Shown: positions 36,777-45,187 of the stretch, in pieces
Position numbering within the stretch: position 1 is the stretch's first letter
Layout of the letters: the number at the start of each line of letters is the position of its first letter
Program-made: the position numbers and the translations under genes
Assembly: GCF_001705235.1 (NCBI RefSeq)
Contig: NZ_MCGV01000001.1
Location: forward strand, 3,228,181-3,292,180
Length of the DNA: 64,000 bases
Source of the DNA: Clostridium pasteurianum
Lineage (GTDB): Bacteria; Bacillota; Clostridia; Clostridiales; Clostridiaceae
Reading direction: 5' to 3'
Notes under the pieces: model-generated
The model's input: only the letters and a program-made list of their open reading frames with translations
Databases searched by the model: none
Told to the model about the DNA's origin: nothing

Positions 36777-38894
36777 ATGGAAAGTAAAGTTGGAAGTTGG
36801 ATAGATACAAATGAAGAAAATATACTAGGGAAAAAATCAATTGACAAATCAATATTTAAAGATGGGACGACTATACCCAATGGATTAGTAGAAAAGTTTA
36901 TGTCAATAACTCAAGCTAAAGAATTTGAAAAAGGACAAAGTGAAAATATAAGTATTATTATAAAAAATGATACTTTTAAGGCTGTAATTAGGAGGGTTAA
37001 TCAAGTAAAAAGAGATAACGTATATCAAATAAATTTCAGAAAAGAAATGAAAGATTACTTGTCAAAAGTTCTTCCTAAAAGTCATAAATACATTTTTACC
37101 TATAATGAAAATCCAGATATACCAAAGCCGCAGGAGTATATTGAATTTTATAAAACGGACAAACCTAATATTATAAGAGTAAAATTAATACAGGATGAAA
37201 ATTATGTATTTCAAGATGAATTAGAATACCAAAAATCAGTTGAGGAAAATGCATCAGGTGTAGGAAGGGTAATAGATATTAAAAGAGATTTTTTTAAATA
37301 CATAGGAACAAAGGAAGAAAATCTTGTTCCTAAATATCAAAAATCATACAAGTTAGTTCTTCTTATTTCACTTTTAAAGGTGGCTAATGAAGGTGGAAAG
37401 GCCATATTTGATGATGTTTGCACTGACATAATGAGTATGTATATTAATAGGTATAAGAAAGGAGTAAAGGCTGAAACAGAAGATTCTGATATCCAAAAGC
37501 AAATAAAAACTTTATCATTGGAAGTTGTTAAGAAGGTTATGAGGGGAACTCCATACGAAAAAATCAATGGGAAAAATTTTATGTATATAACGAAAGAAAA
37601 AGATAAGGAATTCTTAAGTTTTAACAGTGAACTATGGAATACACTTGATGAAAAAGATAAGAATATGATGCTTGATATACTTCAGTACAAGTTAAAAAAA
37701 TATTATGATGAAAAACAGTTAGGAGAAATTATGAAATTAGAGGATAATTTTAAACCTAAGGATGTGCTTGAATACATAAAAGAAAATATAACATCAAAAA
37801 GCTATTATTATGACGGAGAGTTAATTGAAGATATGTACCTTAGTTTAAAATCAAAGCCATTTGTAATTTTATATGGAATATCTGGCACAGGAAAAAGTAA
37901 TTTCGTTGAATGCTTCGCTAATTCTATTGGAGCAAATAAAGAAAATGAAGGATATACTCTTGTACCTGTAAAGCCAGATTGGTCGGATTCTTCTGAATTA
38001 ATAGGATATAGAAATATAGAAGGTGAGTTTCAGCCGGGAATACTTACAAATATAATAAAAGAGGCTTCAGAAAATAAAGAAAGACCTTATTTTGTATGCT
38101 TAGACGAAATGAATCTTGCCAGAGTGGAATACTATTTTAGTGATATGCTTTCAATAATTGAATCAAGAAAATTAATTGATGGAGAAATAAAAACTGATAA
38201 AATTATTAGGAAAGAATTATTGGGATCAAATGCTGAAACTTTAAAAACTTATGGTGACTTATACATTCCAGAAAATTTATACATAGTTGGTACTGTTAAT
38301 ATGGACGAGACGACTTTTCCGTTCAGTAAAAAGGTTCTGGATAGAGCCAATACTATAGAGTTTGATAACATTAAATTGGACTTTAATTTTGAAGATTATA
38401 ATGTAAAAATAAAAGATAGATGTTATAGCAACAAATTTTTAAAGGCAAATTTTTTAAAGTTAGTGCAATGTGTAGATTATAAAAAAGAGGTTAAAGATGT
38501 TATTGATAAACTTAAGAAAATAAATGAAATACTTAAAAAATCTAATATGCAGATTGCCTATAGAATTAGAGATGAAATATGTTTTTATGTTGTAAATGCT
38601 GTTAAGGATGATATTATGGGTGAGGAAAAAGCTTTCGATTATGCTGTTAAGCAAAAGATACTGCCTAGAATTCAAGGCAGTAGTAATGAAGTTGAAAATA
38701 CACTTGTTGAACTTTTTAAGTATTTTACTGATGAAAATGACGATATTTTAAAAGGTGATTATGTGGATGAAGAAAGCATAAAAGCTGCGGAAAATTATAT
38801 AAAGAGCGAAGTTAAATATAAAAAAACATTAGAAAAACTTTTACAAATGATCAGGAGGTTTCATAATGATGGCTTCACAACCTTCTGGAACTGA
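36777..38894 (+). CDS. McrB-type AAA+ (GTPase-like) restriction subunit
   Basis: A 705-residue protein whose C-terminal half is an McrB-like AAA+ motor: Walker A GISGTGKS (about 368-375), VKPDWSDSSELIGYRN, Walker B FVCLDEMNLARVEYYFSDML (about 438) and the McrB hallmark GTVNMDETTFPFSKKVLDRA (about 506). Such proteins form rings that use nucleotide hydrolysis to drive DNA translocation in type IV restriction. The N-terminal 340 residues probably recognise DNA but match no domain I can name. It overlaps the next gene by 29 bases. Confidence 0.9.
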   Translation: MESKVGSWIDTNEENILGKKSIDKSIFKDGTTIPNGLVEKFMSITQAKEFEKGQSENISIIIKNDTFKAVIRRVNQVKRDNVYQINFRKEMKDYLSKVLPKSHKYIFTYNENPDIPKPQEYIEFYKTDKPNIIRVKLIQDENYVFQDELEYQKSVEENASGVGRVIDIKRDFFKYIGTKEENLVPKYQKSYKLVLLISLLKVANEGGKAIFDDVCTDIMSMYINRYKKGVKAETEDSDIQKQIKTLSLEVVKKVMRGTPYEKINGKNFMYITKEKDKEFLSFNSELWNTLDEKDKNMMLDILQYKLKKYYDEKQLGEIMKLEDNFKPKDVLEYIKENITSKSYYYDGELIEDMYLSLKSKPFVILYGISGTGKSNFVECFANSIGANKENEGYTLVPVKPDWSDSSELIGYRNIEGEFQPGILTNIIKEASENKERPYFVCLDEMNLARVEYYFSDMLSIIESRKLIDGEIKTDKIIRKELLGSNAETLKTYGDLYIPENLYIVGTVNMDETTFPFSKKVLDRANTIEFDNIKLDFNFEDYNVKIKDRCYSNKFLKANFLKLVQCVDYKKEVKDVIDKLKKINEILKKSNMQIAYRIRDEICFYVVNAVKDDIMGEEKAFDYAVKQKILPRIQGSSNEVENTLVELFKYFTDENDDILKGDYVDEESIKAAENYIKSEVKYKKTLEKLLQMIRRFHNDGFTTFWN

Positions 38895-41250
38895 TAAAGA
38901 GGATCTTATTTCATTAGAGACAGATGAACTTTACTTTACTATAAAGGGTAAGAATAGAAATTTTGAAATGAATAATTGTGATATTGATAGGAATGGATAT
39001 GAAGTTACGTGTTCCGGTAAGGTATCAAATTATAGTGATGAAAAGGTATATTTTTTTGAATATGAAAACTATGAAGTAATTATAGAAAGTAAAGGTAACA
39101 ACAAAAATTTAGAATTTTATAATGAAAGCCAATATATAAGAGATAAGATAACTAAAAATAGAAGTGGAAGTTTAAGTGGAATTATAAATTTCGGCGGTGA
39201 AATAGGTTATTCTAATTTAGAAGTAAAAGTGAATGGTATAAAAAATTTATGTGTAAGATTAGAAATATTCCCTTCAAAAATTGACTATAGAAAAGACTAT
39301 ATAAACATATTAAATGATATAAATGAAGAAATTTATAATTTAGCTTTTGATTTCCTTAAGAAAACTTATTCATTAGGAACATTAAATAATGAGAAAAATA
39401 CAACATTAACTGAATATTACAGTATACTGCAATATATATATGGAAAATTAATAAAAGCGATTAACATAATAATAAGAAATCCATATCATAATTTAACAAA
39501 GGAAACTTCCGTGGTTCCTTTTCATAAGATAAAAAATCAAACAATAGAAACTACTAAATGGCTTGAGAAAAGACCAGATAGTTTTATAAAGAAGAATAAA
39601 AAATTAGTTCCAATAAGGGCGCTTGTCGTAAATAAGAAAGTTACTGAGGATACCATTGAAAATAGATTTTTAAAATTTATAATAGAAAAAATTATTTTTA
39701 AATTAAAGTTTTTAAGAAAAAGGTATATGCAAATTGGCAGAAAGACGGATGAGATTTTCATAGAAGAGCTTAGTACATATATAAATGGATTAGTAAATAT
39801 TTTAAATTCTTCATTTTTAAAGAACGTTGGAGAATACAGATATTCGGAAATTTCCTCTATGGTTTTTAAAATGGCTTTAGGTTATAGAGAAGTTTATAAA
39901 TATTATTTAATGCTCCAAAAAGGATTAACTTTAAAAAGTGATTTGTTTAAAATAGAAATAAAGGATTTGCCACTTCTATACGAGTATTGGTGCTTTATAA
40001 AATTAAATGGAATCTTAAGAAAAAAGTATAAGCTAATTTCTAATGATACCATTAAAATAAATAACAATGGAATTTTTGTTTCGATTAAAAAAGGTAAGGA
40101 ATCAAAAGTAACATATGAAAATGTAGATACTGGTGAAAAATTTGATCTTTTCTATAATTCTAAGATGAAATCTGAAACAGTTGGACAAAAACCTGATAAT
40201 GTTCTTTCTGTAAATAAAAACGGAAGTAAAGCTCAATACAAGTACATATTTGATGCAAAATACAAGCTTGATAGGTATAAACATGGACCTAAAGAAGAGG
40301 ATATAAATACAATGCATAAATATAGGGATGCAATTATTTATGAAGAAGGAAGTTCATTACAACCTAAAAGAAGTATAATAGGAGCTTTTGTTTTATTTCC
40401 ATATAGTAATGAAGATGAATATATGAAGCATCCTTTTTATAAAAGCATTGAAAAGGTTAATATAGGCGGTATACCATTTTTACCAAGTGCTACAAAACTT
40501 ATGGAAATGTTTTTAGATGAACTCATAAAAGAATCTCATTTTTCTTCTTTCGAAAGAAATTTAGATCAATATGGAAGAGAATATTATATTAAGGATAATT
40601 ATTTTAAAGATAGAAATATTCTTGTTGGAAATTTAAGTTCAAAGGAGCAACTTAAAAAAATCATAGAACATAAATTTTATCATATACCTCTTAAAAATGT
40701 AGATTTGGATAAACACTTAATTAAACAAGTTGCTATATATCAATCAAAAGCTAAGTTTAAAGGTGATTCTGGAATCTTATATTATGGAGATGTGTTAAGT
40801 TATAAGATAATGAAGAGAAAAGAAATAACAGAAATTCCTGTTAAAAGTGGGAATGATGATGAATTATATATTAAATTTAATCTTAAACCTATAAAAAAGC
40901 TTGAAAGAAAAATTGAAAATGGAGGATTCCCATTTAGAAAAAATATGTATACCACAGAATATTTACTTAAAAATGCAAGGACACTTTCTGAACTTTGCAT
41001 AAAATCTTTTGATGAATTCAGACTTTGGGTTGAACTTGTGAATTTAAATAAAGAAGTTAAATGTTTTGCTGAAAGCAGTGATAAAGAGAACAAGATTAAT
41101 GTTTTTTCATTTGCTGATATGGATATATATTTTTCGGATGGCTTGCTAAAAGTATATTCTTCAGGAATACTTAAAAGAAAATTGGAACTAAATATATTTA
41201 GAAAATCTCCAAGAAAATTTGTAAAAGAAATTATGAAATATAAAAATTAA
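38866..41250 (+). CDS. DUF2357 / PD-(D/E)XK protein, McrC-like partner
   Basis: A 794-residue protein. The N-terminal part has beta-rich and helical segments as in DUF2357. A nuclease core follows: a Pro-Asp pair in GQKPDNVLSV near residue 442 and YIFDAKYKLDRY near 462 supply the D...D-x-K pattern of PD-(D/E)XK enzymes, with KLMEMFLDEL after it. Proteins of this type replace McrC beside McrB-like motors. AGGAGG (38853-38858) sets the ATG at 38866, inside the McrB gene. It ends the operon. Confidence 0.82.
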   Translation: MMASQPSGTDKEDLISLETDELYFTIKGKNRNFEMNNCDIDRNGYEVTCSGKVSNYSDEKVYFFEYENYEVIIESKGNNKNLEFYNESQYIRDKITKNRSGSLSGIINFGGEIGYSNLEVKVNGIKNLCVRLEIFPSKIDYRKDYINILNDINEEIYNLAFDFLKKTYSLGTLNNEKNTTLTEYYSILQYIYGKLIKAINIIIRNPYHNLTKETSVVPFHKIKNQTIETTKWLEKRPDSFIKKNKKLVPIRALVVNKKVTEDTIENRFLKFIIEKIIFKLKFLRKRYMQIGRKTDEIFIEELSTYINGLVNILNSSFLKNVGEYRYSEISSMVFKMALGYREVYKYYLMLQKGLTLKSDLFKIEIKDLPLLYEYWCFIKLNGILRKKYKLISNDTIKINNNGIFVSIKKGKESKVTYENVDTGEKFDLFYNSKMKSETVGQKPDNVLSVNKNGSKAQYKYIFDAKYKLDRYKHGPKEEDINTMHKYRDAIIYEEGSSLQPKRSIIGAFVLFPYSNEDEYMKHPFYKSIEKVNIGGIPFLPSATKLMEMFLDELIKESHFSSFERNLDQYGREYYIKDNYFKDRNILVGNLSSKEQLKKIIEHKFYHIPLKNVDLDKHLIKQVAIYQSKAKFKGDSGILYYGDVLSYKIMKRKEITEIPVKSGNDDELYIKFNLKPIKKLERKIENGGFPFRKNMYTTEYLLKNARTLSELCIKSFDEFRLWVELVNLNKEVKCFAESSDKENKINVFSFADMDIYFSDGLLKVYSSGILKRKLELNIFRKSPRKFVKEIMKYKN

Positions 41251-41322
41251 ATTTGTATGGGAATTTTATATGAATAAATGTATTTTGAAGCTATAGCATA
41301 AACCCTGAAGGAAGGTGTTAAA

Positions 41323-41763
41323 ATGCAAATAAGAACAATGACTGTTGATGACTATGATAAAGTTTATGAACTCTGGATAAACACACCAGGGATGGGACTA
41401 AATGATCTTGACGATTCAAGAGATGGCATGGAGAAATACTTAAAAAGGAATCCTAAAACATGTTTCGTAGCGGTGAAGGAAAACAGAATTGTTGGCGTTA
41501 TAATTAGTGGACATGATGGGAGAAGAGGATATATTTATCACACAGCAGTTGCAGTATCTGAACAAAAACAAGGTATAGGCAGTGCTCTCATGAATGCCGC
41601 TTTTACAGCGTTAGAAGAAGAAGGCATTAATAAAGCTGCACTTGTGGTGTTTTCGCGCAATAAGACTGGAAATCACTTTTGGGAAAAATGCGGATTTACT
41701 AAAAGGGACGACTTGATATATAGAAACAAGCAGATTAATAACCTTGTTAGAAGAGATACGTAG
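41323..41763 (+). CDS. GNAT-family N-acetyltransferase
   Basis: A 146-residue GNAT protein. TAVAVSEQKQGIGSALMNAA carries the acetyl-CoA binding (Q/R)xxGxG/A motif, and FWEKCGFTKRDD is the usual C-terminal block. The ATG follows GAAGGAAGGTG. The substrate cannot be read. It may be co-transcribed with the MazG-like gene 15 bases downstream. Confidence 0.9.
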   Translation: MQIRTMTVDDYDKVYELWINTPGMGLNDLDDSRDGMEKYLKRNPKTCFVAVKENRIVGVIISGHDGRRGYIYHTAVAVSEQKQGIGSALMNAAFTALEEEGINKAALVVFSRNKTGNHFWEKCGFTKRDDLIYRNKQINNLVRRDT

Positions 41764-41778
41764 AAGAGGGAGATAATA

Positions 41779-42090
41779 ATGAAGGTTTACAACAAATTGG
41801 TTCGTGATAAAATACCGGAAATAATAGAGGCTTCAGGGAAGAAGTTTGATATAAGAAAAGCCAATAAAGACGAACATTATAAGTTACTAGAGACAAAACT
41901 AAAAGAAGAAGTAAATGAATTTCTAAAAGATAAGAATCTAGAGGAATTAGCAGATGTTATGGAAGTATTATTTGGACTAGCAGAAAACATGGGGTACAGC
42001 GAAGAGGATTTGATGAAAAAGAGAACTCAGAAAAGAGAAGATCGTGGAGGTTTTAAGGAAGGAATTGTACTAGAGAAAGTATATGAATAA
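41779..42090 (+). CDS. MazG-like nucleotide pyrophosphohydrolase family protein
   Basis: A 103-residue all-helical protein with the phosphoribosyl-ATP pyrophosphohydrolase-like/MazG pattern: YNKLVRDKIPEII at the start, LKEEVNEFL and EELADVMEVLFGLAE carrying the EExxE and ExxD metal-binding acidic residues. Such proteins often cleave non-canonical NTPs. The C-terminal KRGGF region (KREDRGGFKEGIVL) is typical of this subgroup. Confidence 0.88.
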   Translation: MKVYNKLVRDKIPEIIEASGKKFDIRKANKDEHYKLLETKLKEEVNEFLKDKNLEELADVMEVLFGLAENMGYSEEDLMKKRTQKREDRGGFKEGIVLEKVYE

Positions 42091-42136
42091 GCTTGTGATT
42101 GCAACTGCACTAAAATTACATAAAATAATTAATATA

Positions 42137-42182
42137 TAGTTGCAACTTTAATTATAAGAAATAAGTTGCGGCTATTTTTTTA
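42137..42182 (+). terminator. Intrinsic terminator
   Basis: TAGTTGCAACTT (42137-42148) pairs with AAGTTGCGGCTA (42163-42174), including two G-U pairs, followed by eight T. Confidence 0.92.
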
Positions 42183-42493
42183 TTTAAGTATATGATAAAA
42201 AACGGAATAAAGTGTGAATGAATCCTCTTTAGCTGGAAACAATATTTAATGAAAATAACAGGAAGATACGATTTTAGTATATTGTGATTTTTATTTGAAG
42301 AGTTTATTTAAATCAAATGTTGAATTTAAATATGCTTTGTATTATAATAATTATTGACAGATAACAATTATTAATTAATTTTAAATACAATGATACATTT
42401 GGGTTATATACATAATTAGCAAAATGTTAGTTATATTAATTGTTGCAGCATTTGCAATTGACTAAAAAATAATATTATATTGGAGTGATATAT
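42183..42493. other. Intergenic stretch before the nitroreductase gene
   Basis: About 310 AT-rich bases. TTGACA occurs at about 42354 but a good -10 box at the right distance is not evident. No gene or known RNA structure was recognised. Confidence 0.5.
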
Positions 42494-43234
42494 ATGAATA
42501 AAGTAATTGATACAATGAAAAATCATAGATCTATAAGAAATTATACAAACGAAGAGGTATCCGAAGAAATAATAAATGAGCTTGTTAATGTAGCTCAGGC
42601 AGCACCAAACTCAATTAACGGACAGCAGACAAGTCTAATAGTTATTAAAGATAAGGCGACAAAAGAAAAACTTGCAGAGCTTACTGGAGGACAAACATGG
42701 GTTGCTGCGGCTCCTGTATTTTTTGTATTTATAGCGGATTTCAATAAAATAAAAATTGCTTCAGAAATAACTGGACTGCCAATGAAGATAACTGAAAGTG
42801 TTGAGTCAATAATGGTGGCTTCAGTTGATGCAGGACTATCCGCACAAAACCTTATGACGGCAGCAGAATCACTTGGACTTGGAATTGTTCCAATTGGTGG
42901 AATTAGAAGAAATCCTGATGAAGTTATAAAGCTTCTTGGATTACCTAAATATACATTCCCAATTTTAGGGGTGGCAGCTGGATATCCTTCAGATAATTCT
43001 AAACTAAAGCCTAGAATGCCAAAGGCCGCATACAGACATAATGAAAAATATAACAATGAAAATATTAAAGATACTATAATTGAGTATGATAAAGAAATGG
43101 CTGCTTATCTTAAAGATATTGGAAGAACTCAGGAAGTAAACTGGAGCAGACAGACAATGAGTGTTTATCAGTATAATTATTATCCAAAGGTTTGCCCTGT
43201 TTTAAAAGATCAAGGATTTGAAAATTGCAAATAG
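42494..43234 (+). CDS. Nitroreductase-family NAD(P)H flavin oxidoreductase
   Basis: A 246-residue NfsA/FRP-like FMN oxidoreductase. The HRSIRNYTNEEVSEEII start, AAPNSINGQQTS, SAQNLMTAAESLGLGIVPIGGIR and FPILGVAAGYP are typical blocks. The C-terminal part with several aromatic residues and two Cys (CPVLKDQGFENC) is as in the NADPH-dependent oxidoreductase subgroup. TTGGAGTG precedes the ATG at 42494. Confidence 0.9.
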   Translation: MNKVIDTMKNHRSIRNYTNEEVSEEIINELVNVAQAAPNSINGQQTSLIVIKDKATKEKLAELTGGQTWVAAAPVFFVFIADFNKIKIASEITGLPMKITESVESIMVASVDAGLSAQNLMTAAESLGLGIVPIGGIRRNPDEVIKLLGLPKYTFPILGVAAGYPSDNSKLKPRMPKAAYRHNEKYNNENIKDTIIEYDKEMAAYLKDIGRTQEVNWSRQTMSVYQYNYYPKVCPVLKDQGFENCK

Positions 43235-43262
43235 AGATTGGCATATTGTTTTTTTATTTAAG

Positions 43263-43299
43263 CCTACAACTGATTGATATGACAGTTGTAGGTTTTTTT
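43263..43299 (+). terminator. Intrinsic terminator
   Basis: Perfect arms CCTACAACTG (43263-43272) and CAGTTGTAGG (43283-43292), followed by TTTTTTT. Confidence 0.95.
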
Positions 43300-43312
43300 A
43301 AAGCTCCAAAAC

Positions 43313-43326
43313 AGAACAAATGTTCA
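43313..43326. promoter_or_regulatory. LexA (SOS) box, distal
   Basis: AGAACAAATGTTCA contains the core GAAC-N4-GTTC and fits the Bacillus/Clostridium LexA consensus CGAACRNRYGTTYG except at the outer bases. Confidence 0.75.
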
Positions 43327-43334
43327 AATGACTA

Positions 43335-43363
43335 TTGATATACGAACACATGTTTGATATATT
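43335..43363 (+). promoter_or_regulatory. Predicted sigma-A promoter of the SOS-box HD gene
   Basis: TTGATA (43335-43340), 17 bases, TATATT (43358-43363). The proximal LexA box fills the spacer, so LexA binding would block RNA polymerase. Confidence 0.7.
43343..43356. promoter_or_regulatory. LexA (SOS) box, proximal
   Basis: CGAACACATGTTTG matches the Gram-positive LexA consensus CGAACRNRYGTTYG at every position. It is 30 bp, about three helical turns, from the distal box. Confidence 0.9.
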
Positions 43364-43405
43364 TAATTATATAGATATTTATTGATTTGAAATGAGGTAA
43401 GATAA

Positions 43406-43963
43406 ATGGGTATGATTGATGAAATAAAAGAAGATATAAAGAGGCGCTGTGAAAGTCCCAATAATTCTTTCGGGTATGGAATTTATGAACATATTAAAAG
43501 TGTGGCAAAAAATGCTGTTGAACTTGCAAAGGTATATAATGCGGATGTTGAGGTTTGTGAAATAGCAGGCTGGCTTCATGATATAGCATCGATTACGGAT
43601 TATAAGCTTTATGAAAAACATCACATTCATGGAGCAGCTATGGCAGAAACTATACTGAAAAAATATGACTATCCGGAAGATAAAATTGAGCTTGTTAAGT
43701 TATGCATATTAAATCATCGTGGAAGTGTGTTAAGAGAAAAGAAAACTGTAGAAGAAAGGTGTATTGCTGATGCTGATGCCATTTCTCATTATGATGCTTT
43801 GCCGTCATTATTTTATTTAGTATTTGTTCAGAAAAAATTAAATATTGACGATGGTACTGAATTTGTGAAAAATAAACTTGAAAGAAGCTATAATAAAATG
43901 TCTCAAGCTGGTAAGGATTATTATAAAGCTAAAAGGGATGCTGTTAAAGTTATATTGGGCTAA
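43406..43963 (+). CDS. HD-superfamily phosphohydrolase under predicted LexA control
   Basis: A 185-residue single HD-domain protein: HIKSVAKNAVELAKVYNAD, AGWLHDIASITDY (metal-binding HD), HHIHGAAMAETIL and CILNHRG...IADADAISH give the expected His and Asp ligands. Substrates of small HD proteins include nucleotides, but none can be assigned here. GAGGTAAG precedes the ATG. Two LexA boxes and a promoter lie directly upstream, so it is a predicted DNA-damage-induced gene. Confidence 0.88.
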   Translation: MGMIDEIKEDIKRRCESPNNSFGYGIYEHIKSVAKNAVELAKVYNADVEVCEIAGWLHDIASITDYKLYEKHHIHGAAMAETILKKYDYPEDKIELVKLCILNHRGSVLREKKTVEERCIADADAISHYDALPSLFYLVFVQKKLNIDDGTEFVKNKLERSYNKMSQAGKDYYKAKRDAVKVILG

Positions 43964-43977
43964 GATTTTAAAAATAT

Positions 43978-44011
43978 AAAAAAAACTACAGGCATATCTG
44001 TAGTTTTTTTT
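43978..44011. terminator. Bidirectional-looking terminator
   Basis: Arms AAAAAAAACTACAG (43978-43991) and CTGTAGTTTTTTTT (43998-44011), with a 6-base loop. Confidence 0.92.
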
Positions 44012-44087
44012 ATACATACTAATTAATGAAAATTATAATTTAGAATGATTTAAATTGGAGTTTTGAATAAAGAGGAGGCTAGACATA

Positions 44088-44975
44088 ATGAATGAAAAGC
44101 AAATGCAAAGAATGCATAATGACAAGGGATTTATTGCGGCGCTGGATCAAAGCGGAGGAAGTACACCTAAGGCATTAATGCAGTATGGAATTTCACAGAG
44201 TAGTTATTCTAATGATAAAGAGATGTTTTATTTAGTACACGAAATGAGAAAACGTATTATAAAAAGTACTGCTTTTAGTTCAAAGTATATTTTGGGTGCC
44301 ATACTGTTTGAAGGTACAATGAATCGTACTATTGATGGTGAATACACTGCTGATTATCTGTGGAATAAGAAAAATATTGTACCATTTTTAAAAGTTGATA
44401 AAGGATTAGCTGATCTTAAAAATGGTGTACAGCTTATGAAGCCAATAACTAATCTAAAAGATATTTTAAAGGAAGCTGTAGAAAAAAATATTTTTGGAAC
44501 TAAAATGCGTTCTGTTATTAAAGAGGCTAGCTCTCAAGGAATTAAAATGGTTGTGGAGCAGCAATTTGAAGTTGCAAGACAGATTTTTCAGGCTGGACTA
44601 ATTCCAATTATTGAACCTGAAGTCGATATCCACAGCATTGATAAAGAAGAATCAGAAAAGCTTTTGAAGCTTGAAATCTTAAAACAGTTATCAAAGCTTG
44701 ATGAAAAAACAAAAGTTATGCTTAAACTGTCAATACCGTCGGAGGATAATTTTTATAGCGATTTAATGAAGGATTCACATGTTGTAAGGGTTGTAGCCTT
44801 ATCTGGTGGGTACAGCCAGAGTGAAGCAAATGAAAAGTTAGCATTTAATCATGGACTAATTGCCAGCTTTTCGAGAGCACTACTGCAGGGATTAAGCGTA
44901 AAGCAAACTGATGAAGAATTTAATGAAGTGCTGCTAAGTTCAATTAAGGAAATTTATGAAGCATCTATTAAATAG
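44088..44975 (+). CDS. fda: Fructose-bisphosphate aldolase class I
   Basis: A 295-residue class I aldolase, which splits fructose-1,6-bisphosphate through a Schiff-base lysine. The N-terminal FIAALDQSGGSTPKAL, LFEGTMNRTIDG, PFLKVDKGLADL and the later VRVVALSGGYSQSEA are typical of the bacterial class I (Fda) family. GAGGAGG precedes the ATG. It sits apart from other glycolytic genes. Confidence 0.92.
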   Translation: MNEKQMQRMHNDKGFIAALDQSGGSTPKALMQYGISQSSYSNDKEMFYLVHEMRKRIIKSTAFSSKYILGAILFEGTMNRTIDGEYTADYLWNKKNIVPFLKVDKGLADLKNGVQLMKPITNLKDILKEAVEKNIFGTKMRSVIKEASSQGIKMVVEQQFEVARQIFQAGLIPIIEPEVDIHSIDKEESEKLLKLEILKQLSKLDEKTKVMLKLSIPSEDNFYSDLMKDSHVVRVVALSGGYSQSEANEKLAFNHGLIASFSRALLQGLSVKQTDEEFNEVLLSSIKEIYEASIK

Positions 44976-45009
44976 CGGAGTATAGAGATTATGAAGGGAG
45001 GAGTAAATT

Positions 45010-45150
45010 ATGAGCAGTAAATTAAAAGTTACTAAAAAACAGATGGCATCACTTGGTTTAAAGAAAAACGATAAAGGGGATTATGAATATATAGATCCAT
45101 CTGAAAAGGATAAGTCTAAATATAATCCAGTTAGAAAAAGTAAAAATTAA
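45010..45150 (+). CDS. Small basic 46-aa protein upstream of splB
   Basis: An unrecognised ORF with a strong ribosome binding site (GGGAGGAG, 44997-45004) and 46 codons from ATG 45010. The product is basic and hydrophilic, beginning MSSKLKVTKKQMASLGLKK and ending RKSKN. It lies 38 bases before splB, where Bacillus has the small regulator gene splA, but no similarity to SplA is claimed. A small acid-soluble or DNA-binding spore protein role is possible but not shown. Confidence 0.75.
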   Translation: MSSKLKVTKKQMASLGLKKNDKGDYEYIDPSEKDKSKYNPVRKSKN

Positions 45151-45187
45151 GGAGGAATAGAGAAGTTAGCTCTCTAAAATAAAAAAT
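45151..45187 (+). promoter_or_regulatory. Structured leader of splB with displaced Shine-Dalgarno
   Basis: GGAGG (45151-45155) directly follows the stop of the small ORF but is 32 bases from the splB ATG. Between them TAGAGA (45158-45163) and TCTCTA (45171-45176) can form a hairpin that would bring the two to a working distance. No other ribosome binding site is near the ATG. Confidence 0.55.
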
